Source: Hymenobacter metallilatus (GTDB lineage Bacteria > Bacteroidota > Bacteroidia > Cytophagales > Hymenobacteraceae). From it: 43,397 nt of DNA. Within the stretch, counting starts at the first letter, position 1; each line of letters opens with the position of its first letter. The notes under the pieces were generated by a model. That model had not been told where the DNA came from, ran no database searches, and saw only the letters and a list, made by a program, of their open reading frames with translations. Shown piece after piece: positions 33,622-41,615 of this stretch. A program made the translations under genes and the position numbers. Where the stretch lies: contig NZ_RWIS01000022.1 in NCBI RefSeq assembly GCF_003944705.1, forward strand, positions 1 through 43,397, read 5' to 3'.

Positions 33622-34047
33622 ATGTTCATGAATAATATTAAAATCACAGGTGATTAGTTATATGCAGGGAGAGAGAAACTACAGAAAAGCACTTGAAAAT
33701 TTGGATATATTATATAGTGGAAGCTTAAAAAATGACACTGAAAAAATTGAAATATATAATATATATCTTGGCCTGATAAGATCAGCTGCTTATTCAGGTA
33801 ACTACAAAGCTCAATTCGATTTGGCTCTGCATTACGTAATTTCTTTGGATTAAATATGAATTACAACAAGAGGAGAGCCATGTATTGGTATAAGAAGGCC
33901 TGCGAAGGAAATATGGCTGATGCATGTAATAATCTTGCAACATGTTATTATTCAGAAGGGAAAAAAGAGGAAGCAATATCTCTTTATAAAAAAGCTGTAA
34001 ATTTAGGAAGTGTTTTAGCGAAGAAGAATTTGCGGGGGCTACTTTGA
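33622..34047 (+). pseudogene. Sel1/TPR-repeat gene broken by a frameshift
   Basis: AT-rich, clearly lower G+C than its neighbours. A first frame (GTG 33650 or ATG 33662 to 33853, 67 aa) contains AAYSGNYKAQFDLALHY. A second frame (33856-34047, 63 aa) contains AMYWYKKACEGNMADACNNLA and KKEEAISLYKKAVNLGS, typical Sel1-like repeats. Reading the second frame back upstream from 33838 gives NFFGLNMNYNKRR, which continues the first frame if one base was lost near 33836-33845. The stretch is probably one gene interrupted by a one-base deletion, or an assembly error. Small Sel1 proteins often work as immunity or scaffold proteins; no toxin gene is visible. A short frame ATG 33622-33657 is not supported. 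Confidence 0.65.
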
Positions 34048-34053
34048 ATGAGC

Positions 34054-34138
34054 AAATTCACTTTGCTAGAAAGTAAATTGCCTCGGTAGATACGTAATAT
34101 ATCTGCCGAGGCAATTTACTTTCTAGCAAAGTGAATTT
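34054..34138. terminator. 39-bp palindrome between the Sel1 remnant and clpX
   Basis: Arms 34054-34092 and 34100-34138 are complementary with one T-G mismatch (a wobble pair in RNA) and a 7-nt centre. The right arm overlaps the first base of the clpX stop codon region. Both outer ends have AAATT/AATTT runs. Confidence 0.9.
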
Positions 34139-35361
34139 TACGCCGCCCGCAACTGCTTCATAGCCGTTTGCTCAAACTTGCTCCGGGCGTAATCCTCATC
34201 AATTATCAACTCGGTAGTGCCTTCCTCTGAGGGCATATCGAACATGGCGTCGGTCATAATGCCTTCGCAAATGCTGCGCAGGCCCCGGGCTCCGAGGCGG
34301 TACTCGTCGGCGCGCTGCACAATGTACTCCAGGGCACCTTCTGAAAAGCTCAGTTGAATGCCTTCCATATCGAAGAGACGCTGGTACTGCTTCACGATGG
34401 AGTTCTTGGGCTCCGTCAGGATTTTGCGCAGGGTAGCGTGGTCCAGCGGGTTGAGGTGGGTAAGTACCGGCAGGCGACCAATCAGCTCCGGAATCAGGCC
34501 GAAGGCTTTCAAATCCTGAGCCGTTACGTAGCGCAGGAAGTTGTTGGTATCCACCTTCTCATCCAGCTGCGTTTTGGCAAAGCCGATGGGCTTGGTGTTG
34601 AGGCGGTTTTTGATGATCCGGTCGATGCCCACGAAAGCGCCGCCACAGATGAACAGAATGTTCTCGGTATTCACCGTAATCATCTTCTGCTCGGGGTGCT
34701 TGCGGCCGCCGTGCGGGGGCACGTTTACGGTGGTGCCTTCCAGTAGCTTCAGCATGGCCTGCTGCACCCCCTCGCCGCTCACGTCCCTGGTGATGCTGGG
34801 GTTGTCGCTCTTGCGGGCAATCTTGTCAATTTCGTCAATGTACACGATGCCGCGCTCCGCCGCTTCCACGTTGTAGTCGGCGGCCTGCAGCAGGCGCGTC
34901 AGGATGCTTTCCACGTCCTCACCTACGTAGCCGGCTTCCGTCAGCACGGTGGCATCGGCAATGCAGAAGGGCACTTGCAGAATGTTGGCCAGCATCCGGG
35001 TCAGGAAGGTTTTGCCTGTGCCGGTTTCGCCCACCATAATAATGTTCGACTTCTCAATCACCACATCATCCTTCTGCGGTTTCTGCATCAGGCGCTTGTA
35101 GTGGTTGTACACGGCCACCGACATTACCTTCTTGGCTTCGTCCTGGCCCACCACGTACTGGTCGAGGTAGTCTTTCATCTCGCGGGGCTTCACGAGGTTG
35201 AACTTCGGGGCCTTGGAGTTGGCCCGAATCTTATTCTCCTCGTTCAGAATTTGCTGAGCCTGGCCCACACACCGCTCGCAGATGTGGGCGTTGATGCCCG
35301 AAATCATCACCGAAACGTCTTTCTTGCTCTTGCCGCAGAAGGAGCACGTAATATCTGCCAT
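34138..35361 (-). CDS. clpX: ClpX, ATPase subunit of the ClpXP protease
   Basis: A hexameric AAA+ unfoldase that delivers proteins to ClpP. The 407-aa protein has the N-terminal zinc finger (C6, C9, C28, C31), Walker A MVGETGTGKT (E in place of the more usual P), Walker B IVYIDEIDK, and the ClpP-docking IGF tripeptide in KPIGFAKTQLDEK. I use the ATG of MADITCSFCG at 35361; one at 35367 adds two residues. It is downstream of clpP on the same strand, with its own -7 box and an intervening terminator. Confidence 0.96.
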   Translation of the reverse strand: MADITCSFCGKSKKDVSVMISGINAHICERCVGQAQQILNEENKIRANSKAPKFNLVKPREMKDYLDQYVVGQDEAKKVMSVAVYNHYKRLMQKPQKDDVVIEKSNIIMVGETGTGKTFLTRMLANILQVPFCIADATVLTEAGYVGEDVESILTRLLQAADYNVEAAERGIVYIDEIDKIARKSDNPSITRDVSGEGVQQAMLKLLEGTTVNVPPHGGRKHPEQKMITVNTENILFICGGAFVGIDRIIKNRLNTKPIGFAKTQLDEKVDTNNFLRYVTAQDLKAFGLIPELIGRLPVLTHLNPLDHATLRKILTEPKNSIVKQYQRLFDMEGIQLSFSEGALEYIVQRADEYRLGARGLRSICEGIMTDAMFDMPSEEGTTELIIDEDYARSKFEQTAMKQLRAA

Positions 35362-35418
35362 TGCCAAAATAACTCGCTGAAAAAGGGGAGGGGGTAGGTA
35401 GCTCGCGCTGGCCTATCG

Positions 35419-35426
35419 CAAAGGTA
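35419..35426 (-). promoter_or_regulatory. -7 box of clpX
   Basis: Leftward TACCTTTG, about 58 bases before the clpX start, followed by GCGATAGG. There is no TTG at the exact expected distance. A terminator stands between clpP and this box, so clpX is probably expressed separately. Confidence 0.6.
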
Positions 35427-35485
35427 CGAAAAGGCCAACGCCCTGCATGAGCGAAAAAGTGCCGCCACAGTTGTCTTCTAACTTA

Positions 35486-35517
35486 ACAAAAAAGCCCGCC
35501 AAAGCGGGCTTTTTTGT
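35486..35517 (-). terminator. Terminator after clpP
   Basis: Stem of 14 bp (35486-35499 with 35504-35517), four-base loop. The minus-strand 3' end has a T run (TTTTTTGT on the opposite end of the stem). It ends the clpP transcript. Confidence 0.85.
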
Positions 35518-35534
35518 AGTAACAGGCTCAAAAG

Positions 35535-35636
35535 AACGTCATTCCGAGCAAAGCCGATGAATCTCGCGTGCTGAGGTTGCCAAGCTAATTTGATTACTAA
35601 CAAGCGAGACTCCTCGGCTTCGCTCGGAATGACCTT
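35535..35636. repeat. Inverted repeat, CGTCATTCCGAGC family
   Basis: Arms of about 37 bp (35535-35572 and 35600-35636, roughly five mismatches). Core words match the 17197-17297 element. It lies between clpP and the clpX terminator. Confidence 0.85.
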
Positions 35637-35654
35637 CTGTTAAAAAAAGCAGAC

Positions 35655-36362
35655 TTAGGCCGATTTTTTCTCCAGCACCTCATCAATCAGGCCGTATTCT
35701 TTGGCCTCGTCGGCGCGCATCCAGTAGTCGCGCTCCGAGTTGTCGTAGATTTCCTGGTAGGTTTTGCCAGTGTGCTTCGCCAGAATGTCATACAGCTCTT
35801 TCTTGAGCTTCAGAATCTCGCGGGCCGTAATTTCGATATCCGTCGACTGGCCTTGGGCACCGCCCGAGGGCTGGTGAATCATTACACGGGCGTGGGGCAG
35901 AGCCGAACGTTTGTCTTTGGCACCGCCAGCCAGCAGAACCGCACCCATCGAGGCGGCCAGACCCGTGCAGATGGTGGCCACGTCGGGGTTCACGTACTGC
36001 ATGGTGTCGTAAATGCCCAAGCCGGCGTACACTGAGCCCCCGGGCGAGTTGATGTAGAGCAGAATGTCTTTCTTGGCATCAACCGATTCCAGAAACAGCA
36101 TCTGCGCCGTCAGGATGTTGGCAATGTAATCGTCCACGGCCGTGCCCAGGAACACAATCCGGTCCATGATCAGGCGCGAAAACACGTCGATTTCGGCGAA
36201 GCGGGTAGGGCGTTCCTCAATTACCGAGCGGGTCATGCCGGTAGGCAGAATCAGACCGTTGCGGGTCTGGCCCTCTACGTGCTGGATGTATTGGTCAACG
36301 CCCAGACCGCTCAGGCCCTGGCCTTTTACGGCAAATTTGCGGAACTCTTGTTTATTCAGCAT
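35655..36362 (-). CDS. clpP: ClpP, proteolytic subunit
   Basis: The 235-aa barrel-forming serine protease. INSPGGSVYAG is at 105-115, the nucleophile S138 lies in GLAASMGAVLL, H163 in RVMIHQPSGG, and D212 in NSERDYWM. The N-terminus (about 45 residues before the mature LPTGMTRSV-type start) is long and Gly/Gln-rich, and part is likely removed as a propeptide. It lies between tig and clpX, as is typical. Confidence 0.96.
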   Translation of the reverse strand: MLNKQEFRKFAVKGQGLSGLGVDQYIQHVEGQTRNGLILPTGMTRSVIEERPTRFAEIDVFSRLIMDRIVFLGTAVDDYIANILTAQMLFLESVDAKKDILLYINSPGGSVYAGLGIYDTMQYVNPDVATICTGLAASMGAVLLAGGAKDKRSALPHARVMIHQPSGGAQGQSTDIEITAREILKLKKELYDILAKHTGKTYQEIYDNSERDYWMRADEAKEYGLIDEVLEKKSA

Positions 36363-36406
36363 GATGAGAAAAAAGGAGTTAGGAGTTAGAAGCTAAAAGG
36401 GAAGCC

Positions 36407-36445
36407 CGTCATGCTGAGCTTGTCGAAGCATCTCTCCCGCTTCGG
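36407..36445. repeat. Solitary GTCATGCTGAGC repeat copy
   Basis: A single copy similar to the arms at 17197 and 35535: CGTCATGCTGAGCTTGTCG, AAGCATCTCTCCCGCTTCGG. It lies upstream of clpP, without an inverted partner. Confidence 0.75.
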
Positions 36446-36470
36446 TGTAGTGGCAATTCATTACCCCCGG

Positions 36471-36478
36471 TAAAGATA
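36471..36478 (-). promoter_or_regulatory. Possible -7 box of clpP
   Basis: Leftward TATCTTTA (last base off consensus), 108 bases before clpP. No TTG at the expected distance. Weak evidence. Confidence 0.35.
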
Positions 36479-36522
36479 TTTCGGTAGGTTCAGCCCGACG
36501 GTCGTATAGCAAAGAACAACGG

Positions 36523-36563
36523 CAACAAAAAAGCCCTTACGGCAAGTAAGGGCTTTTTTGTTG
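36523..36563 (-). terminator. Terminator after tig
   Basis: A perfect 18-bp stem (36523-36540 with 36546-36563) with a five-base loop, T-rich on both outer sides. It separates tig from clpP. Confidence 0.88.
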
Positions 36564-36587
36564 GTCTGAAAACCGAAATGTCAGCAA

Positions 36588-37916
36588 CTAGCCGGCATTC
36601 TGATTGCGGAAGTCCTCGGCCGTAATCGGGTTGTCGTTAACAACAACTTTGCCGCGTAGGTTTTCCAATACTTTTTCTGCCAGAATGGCCTCGTACTCCT
36701 CTACGTAGTTCTTGCCGTTTTCCTGACGCAGGTAGTTGTCGGCAAAGCCGCGTACCGACTCTTCCAGCTCCGGCGTCAGCTCCATGTTGAACTGGCCCAG
36801 AATTTTCTGGATGGTACGATCCACAATTTCTTCGTTCGATACTTTCAACTCGTTGGCCTCCACTACTTTGCTGCGGATCATCGACCACTTCAACTCCTTC
36901 TCGTAGTCCTCGTAGTGCTCCTCAATCTGCTCGGCGGTCAGCTTGCCCTGGTTGGCCCGCTCCAGCCACTTCTTGAAGAATGCCTTGGGCACTTCAATGG
37001 TGGTGCTTTCGAGCATTTTGTCGATGATCTGGCGGTTTACCAGATTGTCAGCCTCCCGGTCGTAGTTTTCCTGTACCGTGGAGCGTACTTTCTCCTCGAA
37101 ATCTTCTTTTGACGTCACGATGTCCTTACCGAACACCTTATCAAACAGCTCCTGGTTGAACTCAGCCGGGGCGGAGCGCTGGATTTTTTCTACGGCCAGC
37201 ATGTAGTCGCCCTCAATCTTCTCGGCTTCCTCTTTGCTCAGGCCCGTAAAGTTGCGGATAGCCTGCAAGTCGTCGCCGAAAGCGTTTTTGAGGTCGAATG
37301 ACACCTCGTCGCCGGCTTTCACGCCTACAAACTTGTCGGCATCAGCCTTCAGCTTGTTGGTGGGCAGCAGCACCACGCGGCCTTCACCTTCCTCGCCGGC
37401 TTTTTTCAGCTTGCCGTAGATGAAGTCGTTGGCTTCCGACGCCTCGGGCTCGGTGGTTTCGCCGAACTGGCGGCCCAGTTGCTCGTACGTCTCGCTCAGG
37501 GTATTTTCGTCGAGGTCTACCTTGTGGCGGTTTACACTCACGGCCTGGTCGGCGGGCAGCTCAAACTCGGGCAGCAGGCCCAGTTCAAACTGGAATGAGT
37601 AGTCCTTCTGGTTATCGAAGTCGATGTCCGTAGGTACGGGCAGGGGCTCCCCCAGGATTTTCAGGTTGTTTTCCTTGATGTAGCCATCCACCGACTTGCT
37701 CAGCAGCTGGTTGATTTCTTCTACCAAAATGCCCTTGCCGTACATTTTGCGCACCAGCGTAACCGGCACCTTGCCCGGGCGGAAACCCTTGATCTGCGCC
37801 TGTTTGCTGTATTCTTTCAGCTTGCTCTCCACGGCGGGAGCATAATCAGCCTCCGTGAGATTCACTGTCAGGATGGCATGGAGCTGGTCGTCTTTCTTGT
37901 CGAGGGTAATGTCCAA
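36588..37916 (-). CDS. tig: Trigger factor
   Basis: Ribosome-associated chaperone for nascent proteins. The product from the TTG at 37916 is 442 aa. It has the ribosome-binding signature IKGFRPGKVP in the N-terminal domain, a diverged FKBP-like middle domain, and a long helical C-terminal arm. I choose TTG (giving MDITLDKK, the usual Bacteroidota N-terminus) over an ATG at 37964, which adds 16 residues (ARYSPQRST..) not typical of the family. A promoter-like box at 37931-37938 would start transcription after that ATG. Upstream is tRNA-Leu, separated by a terminator. Confidence 0.9.
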   Translation of the reverse strand: MDITLDKKDDQLHAILTVNLTEADYAPAVESKLKEYSKQAQIKGFRPGKVPVTLVRKMYGKGILVEEINQLLSKSVDGYIKENNLKILGEPLPVPTDIDFDNQKDYSFQFELGLLPEFELPADQAVSVNRHKVDLDENTLSETYEQLGRQFGETTEPEASEANDFIYGKLKKAGEEGEGRVVLLPTNKLKADADKFVGVKAGDEVSFDLKNAFGDDLQAIRNFTGLSKEEAEKIEGDYMLAVEKIQRSAPAEFNQELFDKVFGKDIVTSKEDFEEKVRSTVQENYDREADNLVNRQIIDKMLESTTIEVPKAFFKKWLERANQGKLTAEQIEEHYEDYEKELKWSMIRSKVVEANELKVSNEEIVDRTIQKILGQFNMELTPELEESVRGFADNYLRQENGKNYVEEYEAILAEKVLENLRGKVVVNDNPITAEDFRNQNAG

Positions 37917-37930
37917 AACTAAGGGTCGGT

Positions 37931-37965
37931 TAAGGGTACTACGTTGGGGTGAATAGCGGGCCAAA
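37931..37965 (-). promoter_or_regulatory. Putative promoter of tig
   Basis: Leftward TTTG (37965 to 37962), 23 nt, then TACCCTTA (37938 to 37931; two bases off TAnnTTTG). Transcription would begin close to 37924, supporting the TTG start codon at 37916. Confidence 0.5.
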
Positions 37966-37970
37966 ACCCG

Positions 37971-38007
37971 GGTAAAAAGAAACCCCCAACGGGTGGGTTG
38001 AGGGTTT
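37971..38007 (-). terminator. Terminator after tRNA-Leu
   Basis: Hairpin AAACCC-C-CAAC, loop, GTTG-A-GGGTTT (37980-38007, one internal mismatch) followed leftward by CTTTTTACC. It ends the tRNA transcript before tig. Confidence 0.8.
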
Positions 38008-38037
38008 GAATGCGGTTTTTACTGCAAAAACCTAAAG

Positions 38038-38119
38038 TGCGGATGGAGGGACTCGAACCCACACGCCTTGCGGCACCAGATCCTAAGTCTGGCACGTCTA
38101 CCAATTTCGCCACATCCGC
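38038..38119 (-). tRNA. tRNA-Leu (anticodon UAG)
   Basis: An 82-nt tRNA on the minus strand without an encoded CCA. The acceptor stem GCGGATG pairs with CATCCGC, with discriminator A. The anticodon stem CCAGA/TCTGG encloses the loop CTTAGGA, giving the anticodon TAG (reads CUA and CUN). The T arm has GGGTTCGAGTCCC, and the long variable arm is typical of leucine tRNA. Confidence 0.95.
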
Positions 38120-38146
38120 GTCGCAAGGCCAATTGCCTCGGGGGCG

Positions 38147-38176
38147 CAAAACTACGGAAGCACATCGGAAAAACAA
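38147..38176 (-). promoter_or_regulatory. Promoter of tRNA-Leu
   Basis: Leftward TTG (38176 to 38174), 19 nt, then TAGTTTTG (38154 to 38147), followed by CGCCCCC. A full consensus match ahead of a known RNA gene. Confidence 0.85.
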
Positions 38177-38364
38177 ACCGTTGTACCGGATCCGGTAGTT
38201 TAATTCCCATTGGCAAGTCGGGTGCAACGCGGCTTGTAGTAGCCAAATACAGGTCTTGGTCGAATTATTCGGGTTTTTCGGCGGCTGCAAAGTATTCTGC
38301 ACCAACCCAGCTTCGGCGTTGTTGTCCTTTCTATACTCCGCTGTGGGTTTCTCTGTTCCGGTCG

Positions 38365-38397
38365 TTGCACAAGCTTCCACCGTATGCCGTACCTTAG
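38365..38397 (+). promoter_or_regulatory. Promoter of relA/spoT
   Basis: TTG (38365-38367), 22 nt, then TACCTTAG (38390-38397, one base off TAnnTTTG). The leader to the ATG at 38438 would be about 35 nt. Confidence 0.65.
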
Positions 38398-38437
38398 CCA
38401 TCTGTATTCCGGTGCCACTCGGCGCCGCCCGCGTACC

Positions 38438-40645
38438 ATGTCCACTGTCATCGACCCCGAAGTAGAGCGCCAGGAAATTCTGCGCCACTACCGTCGCCTG
38501 CTGCGCACCGCCAAGCCGTATCTGAAGGGTGGTGATGCCAAGCTGATTAAGAAAGCCTTCAATACGTCCTTGGAAGCGCACAAGGAAATGCGCCGCAAAT
38601 CCGGGGAGCCCTACATTCTGCACCCGCTGGCCGTAGCCCAGATTGTGGTGGAGGAAATCGGCCTGGGTACCACCAGCATTATTGCCGCTCTGCTCCACGA
38701 TGTAGTGGAAGATACGCCCTGGGAAGTGGCCGATGTGGAGCGGGAGTTCGGTCCCAAGGTGGCGCGTATTGTGGATGGCCTCACCAAAATATCGGGCGTG
38801 TTCGACTACGGCACCTCCGAGCAGGCCGAAAATTTCCGCAAAATGCTGCTCACGCTGTCGGATGATGTGCGCGTGATTCTCATTAAGCTCGCCGACCGCC
38901 TGCACAACATGCGGACCCTGGACTCCATGCCCCGGCACAAGCAGCTGAAAATTGCCTCCGAAACCATCTACCTATATGCGCCGCTGGCTCACCGTCTGGG
39001 CCTGTATAGCATCAAAACCGAGCTGGAGGATCTGTATCTAAAGTATACCGACACGGAAATCTATACCGAGTTGGTGAACCGGGTGCGCCAGAGCCGGGCT
39101 GCCCGCAACCGCTTTATCAAGGAGTTTGTACAGCCCGTTGATGAGGAGTTGAAGGCCCAAGGGTTCCAGTACGAAGTGAAAGGCCGGCCCAAAAGCATCT
39201 ATTCCATCCTGCGAAAAATGCGCAAGCAGAATATCACCTTCGACGAGGTGTACGATCTGTTTGCCATCCGTATTATTCTCGACGTGCCCCCGGAGCAGGA
39301 AAAAGCGGCCTGCTGGCAGGTATACAGCATCGTCACGGATTTCTACCAGCCCAACCCTGACCGCCTGCGCGACTGGGTGAGCACGCCCAAAGCCAACGGC
39401 TACGAAAGCCTGCACACCACCGTTATGTCGCGCACTGGTCAGTGGGTGGAGGTCCAGATCCGCAGCCGTCGTATGGATGATATTGCCGAGAAAGGCTACG
39501 CGGCCCACTGGAAGTACAAGGATGCGGCCACGGCCCAATCGGAGTCCACGCTGGAATCCTGGATTAATAAGGTGCGCGAAATGCTCGAATCCAATAACTC
39601 CAGCGCCCTGGAGTTCATGGATGAGTTCCGCCAGAACCTGTTTGTCAAGGAGGTGTATGCCTTTACACCGAAAGGCAAGCTGGTAATTCTACCCGACAAG
39701 GCCACCGCCCTCGATTTTGCCTTTGAAATTCACTCCCATATTGGCTTGCAGTGCCTGGGAGCTAAAGTCAACCAGAAGCTGCAGCCCCTGAGCTACCAGC
39801 TCCGCAACGGCGACCAGGTGGAAATTCTGACTTCCCAAAAGCAGAAGCCTACCGAGGAATGGTTGCAGTACGTGACCACCTCCAAGGCCCGCACCCGCAT
39901 CAAGGATTGGCTGCGCGACGATAAGCGCAACAAGTCCGAGGATGGCCGTTACCTCGTAGAAAAACGGCTGGAACTGCTGGGTATCGAGTATAGCCAGGAC
40001 AACCTCAACCGCCTGCTGGCCCATTTTAACACCAGCAACGCGCCTGACTTTTTCTACCGTATTGCCATCGGGCAGATTGACGGCCGCGAAATTCAGAAGG
40101 ATCTGTTCGATCCTAGTGTGGAGGCTCCGCGGCTGCCCTCCATGCTGGAGCCGAAAGCATTCGACCACGAAGTACAGAAGGTGCGCGGCGTAAATGCCAA
40201 CATGCTGGTAATAGGGGAGCGAACCGACAAGTTTGACTACACCATTGCGCCCTGTTGCAACCCCATCCCCGGCGACGATGTGTTCGGCTTTGAAACCGAC
40301 CAAGGCATCGTCATTCACCGTACTTCCTGCCCCAAGGCCGTGCAGATGATGTCAAACTTCGGCAACCGCATCGTACGGGCCAAGTGGACCGATCAGTCCG
40401 AGCTGGCGTTTCTGGCCGGTATCCGCATTAAAGGCTCCGATAGGGTAGGGCTGGTGAACGACGTAACGCGCATCATCAGCAACAGTCTTAAAGTCAATAT
40501 GCGCTCCATCACCATCGACTCCGATGATGGTATGTTCGAAGGCCAGATTATGGTGTTCGTCAACGATACGGCTCATCTCGATAAGCTCATCCAGCGCCTT
40601 TCCAAAGTGAACGGCGTGCTGCAGGTAGAGCGGTTTGACTCTTGA
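38438..40645 (+). CDS. relA: Bifunctional (p)ppGpp synthetase/hydrolase (RelA/SpoT homologue)
   Basis: Controls the stringent response alarmone. The 735-aa long RSH protein has an intact hydrolase domain (H62 in HPLAV, H87-D88 in ALLHDVVEDT, with E91 and D92). The synthetase domain includes YDLFAIRII and GYESLH at 321-326. The TGS domain follows (VYAFTPKGKLVILPDKATALDFAFEIHSHIG), and the C-terminal ACT domain has KGSDRVGLVNDVTRIIS. It is the only RSH gene in the window, so it probably makes and degrades (p)ppGpp. The ATG at 38438 gives MSTVIDPEVE; the upstream ATG at 38384 is before the putative promoter. Confidence 0.95.
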   Translation: MSTVIDPEVERQEILRHYRRLLRTAKPYLKGGDAKLIKKAFNTSLEAHKEMRRKSGEPYILHPLAVAQIVVEEIGLGTTSIIAALLHDVVEDTPWEVADVEREFGPKVARIVDGLTKISGVFDYGTSEQAENFRKMLLTLSDDVRVILIKLADRLHNMRTLDSMPRHKQLKIASETIYLYAPLAHRLGLYSIKTELEDLYLKYTDTEIYTELVNRVRQSRAARNRFIKEFVQPVDEELKAQGFQYEVKGRPKSIYSILRKMRKQNITFDEVYDLFAIRIILDVPPEQEKAACWQVYSIVTDFYQPNPDRLRDWVSTPKANGYESLHTTVMSRTGQWVEVQIRSRRMDDIAEKGYAAHWKYKDAATAQSESTLESWINKVREMLESNNSSALEFMDEFRQNLFVKEVYAFTPKGKLVILPDKATALDFAFEIHSHIGLQCLGAKVNQKLQPLSYQLRNGDQVEILTSQKQKPTEEWLQYVTTSKARTRIKDWLRDDKRNKSEDGRYLVEKRLELLGIEYSQDNLNRLLAHFNTSNAPDFFYRIAIGQIDGREIQKDLFDPSVEAPRLPSMLEPKAFDHEVQKVRGVNANMLVIGERTDKFDYTIAPCCNPIPGDDVFGFETDQGIVIHRTSCPKAVQMMSNFGNRIVRAKWTDQSELAFLAGIRIKGSDRVGLVNDVTRIISNSLKVNMRSITIDSDDGMFEGQIMVFVNDTAHLDKLIQRLSKVNGVLQVERFDS

Positions 40646-40782
40646 TTCAGTTCTAAAAAGTTATCCTCAAAACCGAGGGTATAAAAAAGTATAAGTAGTT
40701 CCAACGAGCTTTCTTCGTTTGAGCGGGCCTACTGCCACGCTCCCGTTGTCGACTCCTTATAAGTAGCCTAATACACAGTACT

Positions 40783-41271
40783 ATGCATCAGTCAGAAAAG
40801 CATCTGGACAAAGAGAAGTACGAAGAGGTAAAAAAGATTTTCACGGCCTACCTCGAAAACAAGGGCTTGCGTAAAACGTCTGAGCGGTATGCTATTCTGG
40901 AGGAAATTTACTCCCGAACGGGCCATTTTGATGTGGAGGAGCTATATGCTGGCATGAAGGAGCAAGGCCTGCAGGTTAGCCGTGCCACCGTGTATAATAC
41001 GCTTGATTTGCTGGTTGAGCACGGCTTGGTCAGTAAGCATCAGTTCGGCCGTAACCTGGCCCAGTACGAGAAAAGCTACGGCTACCGTCAGCACGACCAC
41101 GTCATCTGTACCGAGTGTCATAAGGTTGTAGAGTTCTGCGACCCGCGCATTCATGGCATCCAAACCATGGTCGGGGAGTTACTCAACTTCCATATCTTGC
41201 ACCACTCTTTGAACCTTTATGGCGTGTGCGGCGACTGTCGTGCCAAAGCCGCCCGCTCTCAAGCCGAATGA
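40783..41271 (+). CDS. Fur-family transcriptional regulator
   Basis: A 162-aa zinc-dependent metal or peroxide regulator. The winged-helix DNA-binding part runs to about residue 85 (recognition helix around VSRATVYNTLDLLVEHGL, residues 65-82). Two CxxC pairs (C109/C112 and C149/C152) are structural zinc sites. It could be Fur, Zur or PerR type; H-rich sites (HDH, HILHH) do not settle this. Its stop codon overlaps the next gene's start (ATGA), indicating translational coupling. The 137 bp before it holds ATAAAAAAGTATAAGTAG-like AT-rich sequence but no clear -7 box. Confidence 0.93.
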   Translation: MHQSEKHLDKEKYEEVKKIFTAYLENKGLRKTSERYAILEEIYSRTGHFDVEELYAGMKEQGLQVSRATVYNTLDLLVEHGLVSKHQFGRNLAQYEKSYGYRQHDHVICTECHKVVEFCDPRIHGIQTMVGELLNFHILHHSLNLYGVCGDCRAKAARSQAE

Positions 41272-41615
41272 AAACTGACTCCGCCATCCAGGATGGCATC
41301 CTCTTCGTGCGCCTCTCCGGCGACTTAATTGGCAGCCCTGATACTCAGCAGCTGCTCCAGAGCGTAGATCAACACCTCGGCGACGAACTGCGCAACTGTG
41401 CTGTCGACTTATCGGGCATCCGTTATATCAATAGCACTGGCATTGGCGTGTTAGTATCCTTACTAACCAAATTCCGCAGCCGTGGTGGCGAACTGATGTT
41501 GATTAACCCCGCCGACCACCCCCGCAAAATGTTAGCGCTTACTAAGCTGAACGCCATTTTTTCCATTGCAGACGATGAACAGTCGGCTGCCCAACAACTG
41601 AAAGCTGTAAACTAA
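41268..41615 (+). CDS. STAS-domain anti-sigma factor antagonist
   Basis: A 115-aa single STAS domain (SpoIIAA/RsbV type). Such proteins bind and sequester anti-sigma kinases when unphosphorylated. The signature CAVDLSGIRYINSTGIG (44-60) has the phosphorylatable serine S56, and the fold then continues as LVSLLTKFRSRGGELMLI. No RsbW-type kinase or sigma factor is in the window. It overlaps fur by four bases and purA by one base, so it is locked into one operon with them. Confidence 0.92.
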   Translation: MKTDSAIQDGILFVRLSGDLIGSPDTQQLLQSVDQHLGDELRNCAVDLSGIRYINSTGIGVLVSLLTKFRSRGGELMLINPADHPRKMLALTKLNAIFSIADDEQSAAQQLKAVN

